From Cubamyces lactineus (Eukaryota; Basidiomycota; Agaricomycetes; Polyporales; Polyporaceae): a stretch of DNA of 64,000 nt. The notes under the pieces were generated by a model, which was not told where the DNA came from, ran no database searches, and saw only the letters and a list, made by a program, of their open reading frames with translations. Shown here in pieces: positions 11,651 to 24,211 of the stretch (positions within the stretch are counted from its first letter, which is position 1; every line of letters begins with the position of its first letter). The position numbers and the translations under genes were made by a program. The DNA lies in NCBI GenBank assembly GCA_022376465.1, contig JACDTU010000001.1:992001-1056000 (forward strand). Direction: 5' to 3'.

Positions 11651-13201
11651 ATGTCGTTGTCCGTGATCTACGTCTCGCCAGACCTCAGGATGGCTTACGT
11701 CGAGTCGATCGCGGCGCCCGTGGACGCCTGCTACCTCGTCAAGTGCGGTCAATGCGGAAAGACGACGTGGAAGGTGCGTCCTGGTCTACTTGACATGCCG
11801 TCGTCTCGTCAAAGCGATACTGCAACGCTCGTTTCGTCGCCCCGTTCGCCGCCGCTCTCAATCCCCGCGCGCGCATGCGTTCTGTTTTGCATGTTCTGAA
11901 TGATGCCGTCGTCCGTAAACCAGAACACAGAGGGTTTCTGTTCCTGTTCAGTCGTCATCGGTCCGACGGGACATCAGGATTTGCAAAGATACATCCATAC
12001 AAAGGAAGCCACCAGAGCGGCCACTCCCAGATTCCAGAGATGGAATAGGACCTCTGGCCTCGTGGTGCTGCTTGCGCAGGCGGTTCTTGATTGAGTGGCA
12101 AGTGCACGCTTGCTCCGCCCGCGCGAGCCGGCGGCGATGGCCTCGATCCGCCGCGTCTGCCGTGAACGCTGAACAGAAGGGGTTCGCGGGAGGGGGTGGC
12201 CATCACCGCGAGCCGTCGGCTCGCGAGAGCGTTCATTTTGCCCCGAAGTCTCTAAGGAACGGGGGCGTCATGCTTGAATGAATGAATGGATGGACTTTTT
12301 CAGGGGCGGCGAGAGGGGGCGCGCGAAACGAGGGTCGTCTCAATCGTTGCAGGTGCTTGTGCTTGTGCTTGTGATTGCGGTGCGCGGGATAATATGAACT
12401 CTCAGGGCTGACCGCTGTTGTTTGCACTTACAGGGATGTGGCCAGCATGCCGACGCGGTGAGTGACCTGTCTCCTCTTTTGGTGTGGTGGGGGGTTGCAC
12501 CCTGGAGCTGGGATGTGGTGATGACGCGGGGGGTTCGGCGAGTCGGACTTTGGAGACTGCGCCAGAAGCGTGCGCGTGCAGGAGAGAAGCGTCGTCGGAG
12601 GGGAGATCTAAGAGAAAGCATCTGGGGCGCTGAGCCTTGCGAAGGCTTCGTGTGTGGCAAATGCCATGGCACCGTGCGCGGCCGGGGGTTTCGAGTTCGA
12701 GCCGTGCGGGCTTTGAACGCGATCTCCCTCTGCACGCTTCGAGGCTGAGATGGTGGTGTCAGTGGGGAGTGTGTGTGCGTGCGTGCGTCGCGTCGGGTGG
12801 ATCTTCTGTCTGCCTTGTTGAGCAGTTCTTTCCCGTACTGTCCCCGGCTTGACGTTCGGCTTCCCGGTCTGCTTCTGGCTTGGCGGGAGAGGCTAAGGGC
12901 GGTCGAGGCTCGAGAGGGCGCTGTCTGCGGCTAGCGTGGACATGCGTGCTTACTGGGCGGGTTGTGATTGAGGCCCGGGGAGCACGCGCCACTTGTGCTA
13001 GTTCTGCGATGGCTCCCTTGGGCCGGTGCTGGCGGTGCTGCGCTGAGACGCGGGGATGATTGGGGGGCGTATGGGAGAGTGTATGGGTTGCTTGGTGGGT
13101 GACGTACGGAGGGGCTGGATGCTGATGGGGCGCGTTCGGATGGGTGTTCGCAGGTGATGAAGCCTGTCAAGGAAGAGGACAAGTGCACATGCCCGCGGTG
13201 A
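11651..13201 (+). CDS. Small CxxC protein, CGKTTWxGCG family (64 residues, three exons)
   Basis: Predicted from three exons: 11651-11773, 12434-12457 and 13154-13201. All joins are phase 0 with GT-AG borders. The first exon encodes 41 residues ending LVKCGQCGKTTWK, the second is a 24-base microexon encoding GCGQHADA, and the third encodes VMKPVKEEDKCTCPR. The joined pattern CGQCGKTTW-KGCGQH-CTC is the signature of a small conserved protein found in fungi and plants; its cysteines suggest zinc binding, but its role is not known to me. The introns are 660 and 696 bases, more than ten times the local norm. A longer frame from 11591 would need a GTG start and is not used. The exon model is strongly supported because the family motif reassembles only when spliced this way. 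Confidence 0.85.
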
Positions 13202-13684
13202 AGACGACGTTGGAAGGAGACGAAAGCTGGCGATGGCGATGGCGATGGACGGAACAGACGGGCGAAGACGAAGACACGACGAACGAAGGAGGGATGAAGC
13301 TGGGAAACCTCGGTGTAATTAGGTGTACTGTCGTAACGGTATCTAGCGGAAGCGTGTGCTGCTGCAGGGCTGGAACGCTCGGGTAGACTGCGCGATGTGG
13401 TGTAGTGTGATACGTGAAATATTCCATGTTCTGGATGGCGAGAAGAGGAGAGGGAAAGGGAGGAGGAGGGTGATTGGGCGCCTACGCGTGAGCCGGGGTA
13501 AGGAGCGTCAGAAGCTGGGAGGAGTGGGCCACCGTCAGTGCTCGAATCACCCTCAGCCTCCTCTCCAGTCCGCCCTCCCACTTTTCTCTCTTCCTCCCTC
13601 CCCCATCTCCTCCTTCATCTCCGTTCCATCCTCCCCCTCTCTCCTCTGTCTCATCCTGGTGGCTTCCTCTGTACATAATAGACA
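13202..13684. other. Promoter region of the protein kinase gene
   Basis: A 483-base gap between same-strand genes. The last 120 bases before the kinase start are a pyrimidine-rich leader (about 13550-13670). Nothing else was seen. Confidence 0.5.
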
Positions 13685-16600
13685 ATGGCCGTCCCCTCTG
13701 GCTCGCGCGATAGGCCAGCGCCGGCTCCAGCTTCAGAGCTCAGGAACAGCGTCCACTCCGCCAACGCCCACTCTCAGCACGAGGGCGTCGTCATGACCCA
13801 CGAGATCCGCTCTCGCGAACGCTCCGTCAACTCGAGCGGCAGCAAGATGATCAACCAGTATGAGTTCATCCTCAAAGTTGGCAAGGGTCAGCATGGCGAG
13901 GTCTACCTCGCAAGGGATACTACCAAGGGCAACATGGACGTGGTCAGTTACACCGCGATATCTCGCGCCCTCTCCACCTTCTCACCTATCCAACTCTGCA
14001 TGCGTGCGCTCAGGCTATTAAATGCGTTCCCCGCAAGAACAAGAGCGACCGTATGAACAAGCTCCGGAAACGCAACCTTCCCCGCACGAGCAATACCCAA
14101 CTTGTAGACCAGCTCGGTAGCACCGAGCATAAGATTCGCAAGGAGATAGCCATCATGAAGAAGCTTAACCATCCCCATGTAGTCCGCCTGCTCGAAGTCA
14201 TCGACGACGTCCTCTATGACAAGATATACATGGGTGCGTACTCTATCTTCGCCTCTTCGCCGGTACCCTACTCTGCACTACACCGCATGCGTCTCGTGTG
14301 CGCAGGAGCATGGTTTGCTCATCTCATGTGGTACCGTGACGGTTACTGTTTATGCCGTAAACGACAGGTTCTGTCTGTGCCCTTCCCGCTGCCCCGATCC
14401 GTAATACGTAGACGCTGACCGACTATCCAGTCATGGAGTATCTAGGAGGCGGCGAAATCAAATGGCGGACAAAATCCGATAATCCTCTGCTGCGCGTCGA
14501 CCAAACGCGCCGTATTTGTCGCGACGTCATCTTGGGACTAGAATACCGTACGTCCTTCCCTTCCTCCCTCTCTTCAGCCTGTTCAGCGCGCGCTGAGCAC
14601 GCGGACCGCCCATCATGCAGTCCACTACCAAGGCATCATCCACCGTGATATCAAGCCTGCTAATCTCCTGTGGACCGCCGACCGCCGGACAGTCAAAATC
14701 AGTGACTTTGGCGTCTCCACTTTCTCATATGCCCAGCGCCTCGCGGCGGCAGGGAAGGGGAACCTCAGTCCAGAAGACACGGACCCTATCCTCATGGATG
14801 AGTCAGACCTGTCCAAGACCGCAGGCACGCCCATGTTCCTCGCGCCCGAGATTGTGTGCGACGCGACCGTCGAGGCGTCAAGCAGTGCCCTCAACCTGCA
14901 AAACCCTCGCAGGAAGCCACCAATCACGAAGGCCATAGACATCTGGGCTTTCGGCGTCACGTTGTATGGGCTGCTGTTCGGGATATTGCCATTCAACGCC
15001 AAGAACGAGTTCGAGATCTACAGGGTGATCCGCTCGCAGGACTGGGACGTACCAGAGACGATGGGTTTAGACCAGCTGCCCACTGGCGGCAGGCATCAAG
15101 GGCGTCCGAAGCGAGGCGTCGAGGAGTCGGAAGGCTGCCTGGTGGTCGACCTCCTAGGACGCCTTCTGGAGAAGGACGCACGCAAGCGCATCACATTAGA
15201 AGAAGTCAAGGTAGGTTCCAAGCATCTACGTGTGTCACACCCGGCCTCATGCTTTGCCCAGCGACATCCATGGATCCTCCGTGATTTAGACAACCCAGAG
15301 GAGTGGTTACGCGAGACGAAGCTGAGGAATTACCTTTCGCTGGAGCCTACACCAGACGAGACGAAGACCGCCATGTCACTCGTGCGCTTCCGCTGGTTTC
15401 CATCACGGCTGGGCAGCCGCCTTTCGACATTCTTCCGCAACGTCCGCCCGCAACGCTCCTTCCGACGGCCTCGACAAGATGACGATGATGATACGAAGCA
15501 CGTCGGCGTGCACTCTGCCCCCAACTTTGCCAATCTCTCCCGCCAGCGAACGAGCACCGGCCACCACCATCACCACCACCACCACCACCGCGGCCGCGAC
15601 CGCGATCGCGACCAACCGTCCGCACATCCACACCATTCCTCTGTTCGAGAGAAGGCGCGTCGCCGGTCGCGCGCAGACCTCTCGCGAAACAAGTCTGCGG
15701 GCGACATCGGCTCGAAGCCCCTTCCGCCGACTCCCAAGCCCTTCGATCCTTGGCCGGCATGGCATGCCGGTGCTGCTTCTTCGTCGTCCACATCGGCCAC
15801 ACAGACTACGGCGGGCCCGTCCCGGACGGGTAAAGCGCCCGAGACGAGCCTCCAAGTGCCGTCGCGGTCGAGCCGGGTCAGCTCCCCGCTTCCGTCTCCA
15901 GTAAGCTCGAGCCAAGTGTCCACCCCGACCACAGAGAACCCAGGGCAGTACTCGCCCGATAGCGAGCGGCCACGAAGCATGGTGTCCAGCTGGATCCGCA
16001 AGCTTGGGAACACGCACCGACAGTCGTCGTACAACCCCTTCCCTGCCGCCGAGACGCCGCTGGGCGGCACGTCCGCGGGCCGGGCGTACCACTACCAATA
16101 CCCGTCCGCGACCGCGCCGCCGTCGCGCGACAGCGGCGACGCGCTCAGCAGCCACGTTACGTCGCGGCAGAGCAGCATGAGCATGAGCGGCGGGAAGCTC
16201 ACGAAGGCGATGCGCGCGGCGAGCTGGACGGGCCCCGAGTTCGTGCAGGCGCGCCCGTCGGAAGACATGACGAGCCTGTATTCGGGCGAGCGGCCCGACG
16301 ACGCGCTCGACGACGATACCCTCCTCCTTGGCGCGGGCGGGATCGCGCATAGTCCCGTGCCGTCCTGCCCGAACAGTGCGCTTCTGAGCACCGTCTCGTC
16401 TGCGAACTCGATTGGCGCACCGGCGGGAGCGATGTCCGCCGCGCATGCTATCCTGGCGCGGTCTCCGGAAGGCGCGACGGACGTTCCTGCGACGACGCAG
16501 CAGGACCCCGGGGCGGGTGGGCGTTCGCCTGTATCTGGACATGGGCATTGTCACGTACACGGGCACGGCCATGGACATGGACCTGGGCATGCAGCTCGAC

Positions 16601-17067
16601 TCCGGACGACGAGCCCTCTCGCGCAGGTATCGTACAACCACTCGGAGCTGAGTGTCGGTAGCGGGGTCTCGTACGACTCCGCTGACGACGGGTCGAGCAT
16701 CTTCACCCCTCCGCCCGCCACCCGTGTCCGACGCTCGCGCGAGATAGTCATGGACGAAGACGTAGACGTGCCCCTCAACGAGATTGTCGACGACGACGAT
16801 AGCGACGAGGTGAGCGATGTGGACGACAGCGACGCGCACGGCGGGGAGGGTGCATCCTTCGACTTGCAGCCGAGCACGTCCCAGATGTACCGGGACGAAG
16901 ACGAGGAGAGCGAGGACGACGAGGAGGTGCACCTCGAGGTGCGCACGCGCCGCCCGTCCGCGTCCGCCGCGGACATGTCGCCCCCGCGCCGCTCGGTGAG
17001 CGCGCGGCGGCCACCGCCGGGCGAGCGCGATCGGGAGTGCGAGCAGCGGCCGATGATCTGTACATAA
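13685..17067 (+). CDS. Serine/threonine protein kinase, Snf1-activating / CaMKK-like, with long disordered tail
   Basis: Likely upstream kinase of the AMPK/Snf1 pathway (Sak1/Ssp1/CaMKK group). It starts MAVPSGSRDRPAPAP. Kinase motifs in order: GKGQHGEVYLARD (P-loop), AIKCVPRKN with the ATP-binding Lys, a basic insert before the alpha-C helix, IIHRDIKPANLL (catalytic loop), DFGVSTFSY, a long acidic insert ending LSKTAGTPMFLAPE, and IDIWAFGVTLYGLLFGILPF. The insert between DFG and GTP ending in LSKTAGTP is typical of fungal Snf1-activating kinases. Short introns split the first half. From about 15400 a tail of some 550 residues is Ser/Pro-rich and disordered, with an uninterrupted His tract (about 15562-15587), a second His-Gly stretch (about 16537-16590) and acidic clusters. 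It ends at 17067. The assignment to this kinase subgroup is inference; kinase activity is well supported. Confidence 0.9.
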
Positions 17068-18593
17068 GCTGCGTATATATGGCGCACCGCGCGTGCGCCG
17101 TGACTGTTCACTCTTCTCTTCTCAAGCGACTTGTGTAAACCTGACCCCCCAGAGGACTTGATTGACGTATACGTAGCGCACGCATAGACCCCCCACGGAC
17201 AGATATCTCATTGCCCATTGGCCTGGTCCCCTTTCCCATCCCCGGCCCCCTCTACCTCCGCCCTTCTTGCCATTGCCGTTTCACAGCCCTTCCCTCCCTC
17301 CCTACAAGCACCTATGGTTATGGCCCCATCGACCTACCTCTCACCATCCCTTTTCCTTCCACCCTCTCTTGCCGCGGATTCCAGCTCACTCAACTCACTG
17401 CCCACTGTCTCCTTTCCATCACGCATATATCTCTTCTGTCCTATCGCTAGACTGTCCACTATGCAATGGCCCAGCCCCGTCCACCGGTACCGCACCCCCT
17501 CTCGCTCTTGTATCATTACCACCGTTCCTCTATCTCTATCTCCTCTATTCCTCTTGCCCTCTCCCTTCTCCCTACTTCTCACCCGCCATTGCCTTTTGCC
17601 GCTTCACCTTCCTCCACCAGTATACAGTATACTTTGCGTTCGACGCGCCCCACATGCCTTTCCCCTCCCCTCCCCATCACCTCACCTCACCTCACTTTAC
17701 CTCACCTCACTCACCTCGCCTACACCATATGCCATCCGTACGTATCGTCGTATCTCCACACATGCATGCGCCCATGGCCGATTCCCCGGGCCCCCCTTCT
17801 GTCTCTCTCTTCTTGCACTTCTTTCACCCCCAGCACACATAGCTAGTAGCTATACATATAGCACCCACTACTTACCACTTGTTCGTACCCACCCCCGTGC
17901 ATGCAACGCATCATGATCGATTTCTCACACCATCGAATCCCGGACTCTGAGAGCCATCAACCGACACCGCTCGTGCACTCGCATAGAAGTATAGAGGGTG
18001 TGTGTACGTCTCCAACTGAGTACACCCGCACACGATTGCAAGGGACAGAGAATAGAATTAACCTGTCGCTCTCTGACGGAGCGACGGGTGCTCGTATCCG
18101 GGGCTGTTATACATGTCGTACTCTACAATGGACCACGGGCGGAGAAGGCGCGCACACGTCCATATATCGTCAGGTCATGTTCAGTTCACAACATCAGAAG
18201 AAGAACCGAGAATGAGGGAGAGAAGTGCAAGATATCGAGGGAGAAGCATGGGTAGTGGAGGATGATGTACTGGGGGGCCCAAGTGATGGTGGTTCATAGA
18301 TTGTACCGGTGAAGAAGACGGGAGAGTATGAGAGTGCGGCATCGGAAACGACGGCGGTTTGGGTGGAAGTGGGGGCGAAGATGGGGACAGGGAAGCTGGA
18401 GAGAAAAGGAACGATCATCAGTAAGGAGCGTAGTACGTGCAAGGAATGGGCAGAGGATTAGCATAGAATCGCTCTAGGGTTAAATATCTGTGCATATTGA
18501 CATATGGACAGCATGCGGCGGGTGCAAAGGGCGGGTGGACATGGGGGAAGATGTCGATGGTGCATGGATGACAGGGGAGGAAGTAAGAGGTCT
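17068..18593. other. Convergent intergenic region, kinase / coiled-coil gene
   Basis: 1.5 kb between tail-to-tail genes. The + strand is very C/T-rich between about 17220 and 17850, and several long open frames there are low-complexity Pro/Ser/Leu translations, not genes. No RNA gene was recognised. Confidence 0.55.
17676..17717 (+). repeat. ctcac simple repeat
   Basis: About eight imperfect ctcac units in a pyrimidine-rich intergenic stretch downstream of the kinase gene. Simple sequence only. Confidence 0.6.
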
Positions 18594-21500
18594 TCACGCA
18601 TACGCTGGCCAGCCGCGGAGGGTCCGGACGGCACCACCGCCGAGGCGACCAAGGATGCCCCAGATCGCAGCGGGACCGTCGCCAGTGAAGCCCTCCCCAC
18701 CGGCCTGCATAGAGTTGAAGCTTGACCACGCCGCGCGGTCGTAGTACGTCGCGCCCCCGGGGATCGCGTACTGGGGTGCCATCGCCTGTCCCATGAGGAA
18801 CGCGACGAGGGCAGATGCGCCTACACAGATGAGGAGCTGGCCGCCCTTCATTAGCGAGCCCCCGTCGGGGTCGCCGTAGACATAGGTATTGTAGATGTTG
18901 TAGAACCGGCTTTTGCGGGGTCGCGCGGGCGTCTTGCCGTCACGCGGTGAACGAGGCTGGCCTGTCCGCGACGACTCCTCAACGATGCGGTCGATCGCGA
19001 GGCATTCAACGCCGAGCTCCTCCTTGAGCGCTTTCCAATCTTCGACAGCATCTTCAGAGATACCGCCCATGACGGGCTCGATGGGGAACTTGAGACCCTT
19101 ATGCCAAGTCTTGAGGGTCTCGTTTGCGACGCGGATAGCAAGCTCATCGGAAGCTTGGCCGGCTACTTGGTTGTAGGCAGGGGGGAGATCGTGGGTATGG
19201 GGGTGTAGATGCTCGTGCTGAGCCTTAGGGGTAGGGGGTAACAAAGTTGACGATGACGACGCGAGTGCATCGTCGTCGTCCTCCGCGAACTGGCCGCTCA
19301 ATACCTCGTCCGTTTGGATTTCGGCATCGACGGTAATGATCACAGGAGGAGGGGGTATCGGTTCGGGTTCTGTCTGGATCGACATCGTCGAAACAGGGGT
19401 CTCTTCGGTTTGGACGCTAAACGAAGCGGTCAGAATCTTCGGTGGGGGATCCGTTTGGACAACGCGAGAAGAGGTAAACTCTTCAGGCTCATGCTGAACG
19501 CCGGCGTCAGAGTATTCCTTCGTCTCTTCCACGGTGAACGTCTCGATCTTCTTCGCGCGACTGGCGACTTTCTATGGAGAGGGGCACATCAATCAGCTAT
19601 ACACGCTCGTTCAGAACAAATGTGAACATACCCTCTTGGTCCTCGTGATGATGGTTTGTACGACATCCTCGGACTCAGTCTCGTCATCGTCCGCGTCAAC
19701 ATCGAGTTCGAAGCTTGACGGATCTTCCTCAACTTCGTCGTCCATGTCCCACTTGCCATCCTTCATCTTGCTTAGGAGCTCTGCGCCCAGCGACTTGCTG
19801 ATGCTGCCGTGGGCGCTGGCCGTACCGGAGCCACCCTTCTCGAGACCGCTAGCACTGTTGCGAAGTTCGTCCATGTCGAAGCGCATGCGGTCGATGGTCT
19901 CCTTGAGAAGCATGTTCTCCTGCTTCTGCTCGTCAAGCTGTGCCTGCGCTTGCTGAGCCATGATGAGTTCGCTTTCCATGGCCGCGATCCGATCTTCATA
20001 GTTGGCTTGCTCGCGCAGCCACTTCTGTGTCTCGATAGCCTGGAGTTGAGCTGCATCCTGCAGGTCCTTGATCTCCTGGTCACGACGCCGAAGCTGGTTG
20101 CGATAGCGCTCCGATTCAGCTATATAGATATGAGCATATATCACCTCCGATGGCTTTGGGTACATACCACATTGCTCCTGGTATTGCTTCTGTAGGCTTT
20201 GGTACGATGAACGAGCCGTGTCCAGGCTCTTCTGCAGCTTTGCAATTTCGGCCTCTAACGCTGCTATTTGCGTCGAGTTTTGGCGCTACCCCGCAACAAT
20301 CAGCCAGAGACGAATCAGTCGCGACATGGTTCGCACCTCCTTAGACCGGAGTTCCTTCTCCTCGCGCTTTGTTGCACTCAGCTCACTCCTTGCTTCTTCC
20401 AGTCGACTCTGCATGTCTTCGAGCTCTTGTTCATGTTCGGCCAGACGATTCTGCAGCGTGCGTTCGGCCTCCACAAGCTTCCTACCCAGTTCCGTGTTGA
20501 TTCTCTGCAGCGCATCCAAGCGCTCTTGCATGTCCAGAGAGACGGTAGAAGACGCAGCCGAACGATCCATGACCAGGCCTAGCAGCGCTTCTTCGATTTC
20601 CTGGTCATCGTCGTCAGAATCATCACTGGACCGTCGTGGCATAGGTAGCGATGATATCTGTTCATGGAAAGGTTGCTCATCTTCGAACGACGTGTCCGAA
20701 GGTGGTGGAGACATAAGGCCCATAGACATTCCCCGCTGGTCAAGTTCGCGCTCAGGCGAAGAGCCATAGTAATCATTCGCAGCGCCGTCTAGGGATGCAA
20801 AATGGCCTTGCGGCTGCGACTGTGCGCGAGAATGTGGACGGGAGGGTGTGCTGCCAAACGGAGGGGAACTGATGGACTTGGCGAGAGGGGGAGAGCTGAA
20901 GGTGGGGCTGGTAGGGTTTGACGGCGCACGGCTACGGCCCGGGGTGCGTCCTCCGTATGAGCTTGGAGGGGAGGACACAGACTAGTGAAGGGTCAATAAC
21001 AGTATGCATGAATTTGGCAAAGAGCCGACGCACCTCAGAGTCGCTGAGAGCGCGGCTATGACCCGCGTCGCTCTTGCGGCGAGAAGGCGGACGTCTGCGT
21101 GCCCAACTTGATGGTGCAGCGTTGGTATTGAGAGGAGTGGTGCGTTGCCTTCGGCTTGACTCAAAGGGGGACTCCTGTGGGGTCTTGGGAGGACCTCTTG
21201 AGGATGGTCGGTAGTATGTTCCAACGGAGTCGCGACTGGACGAGCGCGAGTGTATGTCGTCATAGTCGCGCTCCTCTGACCTACCGCGATCCGCGAACGC
21301 GTTCATGTTTGGTGGTGGTGAGCCTTCTGGGCTATGTCCGGGGCTGAGCGTTGTCTGTAGGGCAATGAACTGCAGGAGCACCTGAGGAGTGACTTGGAGG
21401 CCAGGGTTGCTCGCGATGAGAGTCGTGAGCTGTTCCTCTTCCTCAGGCGTCATCAACTCTACCGCATTGTGGTTTCGCGAGAAGGTACGCAGGACATCGA

Positions 21501-21828
21501 CTAGCGCGTCTCCGGGTATAACAGGCTCGTTGGACTCGTTGAGGTGAGATTGGGGGTGGCCTTCGAATAGGTCATAGATCTCTTGTTCGAGGTCGGCGAT
21601 CGACTGGCGGTTTCTTCCATATGTCTCAGTCTTGAACGCGTGGTTAGACGCGTCACTGTGCATAAAGAGAAGAGAGCATACCGTCGCCATGCTTGTCACA
21701 TAGAAGTACAGGGAAATGTGGGTTGAGTGGGGGTTGGTGAAGTGGAAGTGGAAGCAGGAGATGTGGCCAACCGCCGAACGCGTCCGACTATTGATTATGT
21801 AATCATGATACATACCAGCTTTGGCCAT
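18594..21828 (-). CDS. Large coiled-coil protein with C-terminal membrane anchor (possible KASH-like)
   Basis: Not assigned to a named family. The N-terminal part holds a helical region with SIADLEQEIYDLFEGHP and LMTPEEEEQLTTLIASNPG, followed by a Ser/Pro/Arg-rich linker. Then come two long coiled-coil blocks, for example LNTELGRKLVEAERTL-type heptads (about 20300-20600) and ERYRNQLRRRDQEIKDLQD (about 19780-20130), an acidic segment, and a series of QT-containing repeats (VVQTDPP, SVQTEE, SIQTEP, EIQTDE). Near the C-terminus one hydrophobic helix, LLICVGASALVAFLMG, is followed by about 55 residues ending RGWPAYA. That plan, cytoplasmic coiled coil plus one membrane helix and a short tail, resembles nuclear-envelope or organelle tethers; this is inference. 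The start is uncertain: ATG at 21828 opens a continuous frame, but internal ATGs near 21690 and 21660 are alternatives. Confidence 0.75.
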
Positions 21829-21930
21829 CTCGCGACGTGTGCCTAGATCTCCGTGCCAGCGCTAATAGACACTTTGTTTGCACGCCTTGTTTGTTCACCG
21901 CTCAATGCTTTGCTTCGTCTCGTTCTTCCA

Positions 21931-21954
21931 AGTCTCTAAGTCTCTAAGTCTCTC
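21931..21954 (+). repeat. Three copies of an 8-base unit (agtctcta)
   Basis: Three tandem agtctct-type units, about 100 bases upstream of the coiled-coil gene start in its promoter region. Short and of no known function. Confidence 0.6.
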
Positions 21955-22107
21955 AGATCTTCCAGGTCCCAGGATGGCAGGCTTGGATGTCTTGCGTGAA
22001 TCTCGCAGGTCAAGTACTGGTTCAGTTGTATAATCTAGGATCTGCGCTCTATGATTTGGATTAATTGTGCTACTCTGACATATCCGGGCCTTCCAAATTA
22101 AAGAGCC

Positions 22108-24211
22108 CTAAGTTGAACGTAGAGGTTCTTGGGCCATGATCTGCGTAAACATCTGCAAGGCAGCCTCCCCTCTCTCCAAGCCACCGTATTGGTAAGCGGG
22201 AACCTCGTGGCCTCTGTGAACGAGCGACAAGTTATCAGCCCAAGGTGGAAGTTCATCCACGCTACCAACGTACGCTCCGAAAACGCGAAGATAGTGCAGC
22301 TTGCCGGCGTTTTTGCAAAGCCCTGCGGGCTCGCCACGAACACTGAAGGTCGATAACTCTTCCTTTGCCCAATCCTCGCTGTACGTTGTATTCATGACCT
22401 CGAGCTGTGCACAGAATATATTCAGAGAAACCCGAGCAGGCTACAGTGCTGCACACATACAATCTTCTCGACGCCGAAGTAATTGAGCATATAATCCTAT
22501 ATACTTACATGATCAGCGCCAGTTGAAGAGGGAATCGCAGTGCTACTCACCGCATCACCGTCGTAGAGCACTGTGCGAAGACCATCGTTGATCACGGACT
22601 CCAGCGTCGGTCTCGTGTTCTGCGACCACTCCGACTCGAATGCCGCCAAAACGCCAAAGTCAACCATTTCCCAAACATCATCTGCACCGATTTTTGACCT
22701 CCGAGCCGTGTCATTGATGTACGCCGTGATGTCCGGCGGATAGACGTCCGGAGACTTCGCAAGGATGTAGTCTGAATCGTATTCCCCTGCTAGGGGACCA
22801 GTGATATCGGCGCCGCAATTATTGTATACGCCGACGCAAGTGGACGGATCGTGGGTGTCATAGCATTGAATAATCTGACGGACTTACTAAGTGCAGCCCG
22901 TTCCAACGGTTTGCACTACACGTACCTGGTCACGGCAGCCACCCGGCTTAGACCAACTCTTATTCGCGACCGCGAGTGTGTCGTTATCACCCGTTGGGTG
23001 GTATCTACAAACCGAGGTCAGCTTCTGGACGATAATGTCAATGTAGTCTGCTCACGGGTTGTGTTGGGCGTAGGTGAGTTCAGCTTGGTATTGAATAAGT
23101 GGGTCCTGACATCCCGGCTGAGCGTATGCATCATACTCTGCCACATTGCGCCGTCTACTCACAATCAAGCCATCGCCGATCCCAAGTACCTTCAAGTTGA
23201 GTGGAATCTCTCCAATACTGCCATTGGCGATAGCAGCGTTTCGGTCGAGGAAGTGTCTGCATGCGTAGAATGGTCAGCGAGCTTTTCTTGGACACAGCCC
23301 GCAAGAATCAGAACCTAGCGAAGATCGGCCCATAATGCCCTCCGTATCTAGTAGACTGGTGAGCTCGAGCAATTGTGCCACTGAACATAGAATGACGCTC
23401 ACGACTCGGTCCAGATAGCAACATCATTCGCTCGATACTTGCTGAAGCGATCGTCTGCTAGCAGAATCTGCATGAACTGAAGACGTTCTGTGAGTCTTTG
23501 ATTTCTGTTCACCTTCGTAGGCGTCGTGAGCATCAACTCACGTCCCACGTGTCTTGTGCAGCATCGAAGGAGTTATTGAAGTTACGGTTGCCATACGAGA
23601 AGCCCGTCGGAATTGGCTGGTCGATGTAGATCCTACCAGCAGGATCGCGTCAGACTCTACGGACCGTTGCCAAAGTACGGTGCAGGAGCTTCAAGGCTCA
23701 CATGTTGGAAACGTTGTTCCATGAAAACCGGTTATAGGACACGCTAGTCGTATCGTTGTTGATGCGGCACGGACCGTGCTCCTGGAACAATCCCACCATG
23801 CTAGAACCCCCGGGCTAGTTCATATACTCGTGGTGAGTGAGACTACTTTCAACGAAAGAGCACCGCACTCACTCCGCCTTGAAGCCAGAGAGTAACAGGC
23901 GCAGTCTCGGGTTTCTCGCGGGCCTCGAAGAACCAAAACCTGTCGGGGAACACATCCGCTTGGCAACAGTATGCAAAGCTGCTCGAGTGTACTTACCACA
24001 TACTATTGTCCTTGTCCAGGTCTGCATAACCCGATGCCTGATAGACCCCAGGCGTAGTCTCGCACACACCGCTGTTCTCGACGATACGGAGCTTTCCAGG
24101 AGTGATTTCTCGTGCAACGCCAGCCTGTGACATCTCCGGGACCGGCTCACCTAGGATGAGGAGGATAGGGAGCGCAGCCAACAGCCCCGCGATGGACATA
24201 AGCGCGATCAT
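22108..24211 (-). CDS. Serine carboxypeptidase, peptidase family S10, copy A
   Basis: Secreted or vacuolar serine exopeptidase that removes C-terminal residues. The start at 24211 ([20 protein letters not shown]) gives a clean signal peptide; an upstream in-frame stretch lacks it. After splicing: [55 protein letters not shown], the nucleophile motif WTESYGGHYGP with the Ser codon split by an intron, an Asp region with VLYTGDAD-type sequence, and the His region [13 protein letters not shown]. So Ser, Asp and His are all present. The usual WLNGG substrate-binding loop reads WLQGG. It ends QEPLRST at 22108. At least nine short introns. It is the downstream member of a tandem pair with 24824-26962. 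Confidence 0.92.

Noticed and set aside
12422..13796. Several 70-216 codon frames on both strands
   Set aside because: They lie inside the long introns and flank of the small CxxC gene and have biased composition and no domain.
15403..16932. 509-codon open frame on the minus strand across the kinase tail
   Set aside because: It is the antisense of GC-rich coding sequence; the translation is Arg/Ala/Val-rich with no domain, and the + strand frame is continuous with the kinase.
17218..17916. Long + strand open frames downstream of the kinase
   Set aside because: Translations are low-complexity Pro/Ser/Leu from a pyrimidine-rich tract, with three overlapping frames equally open.
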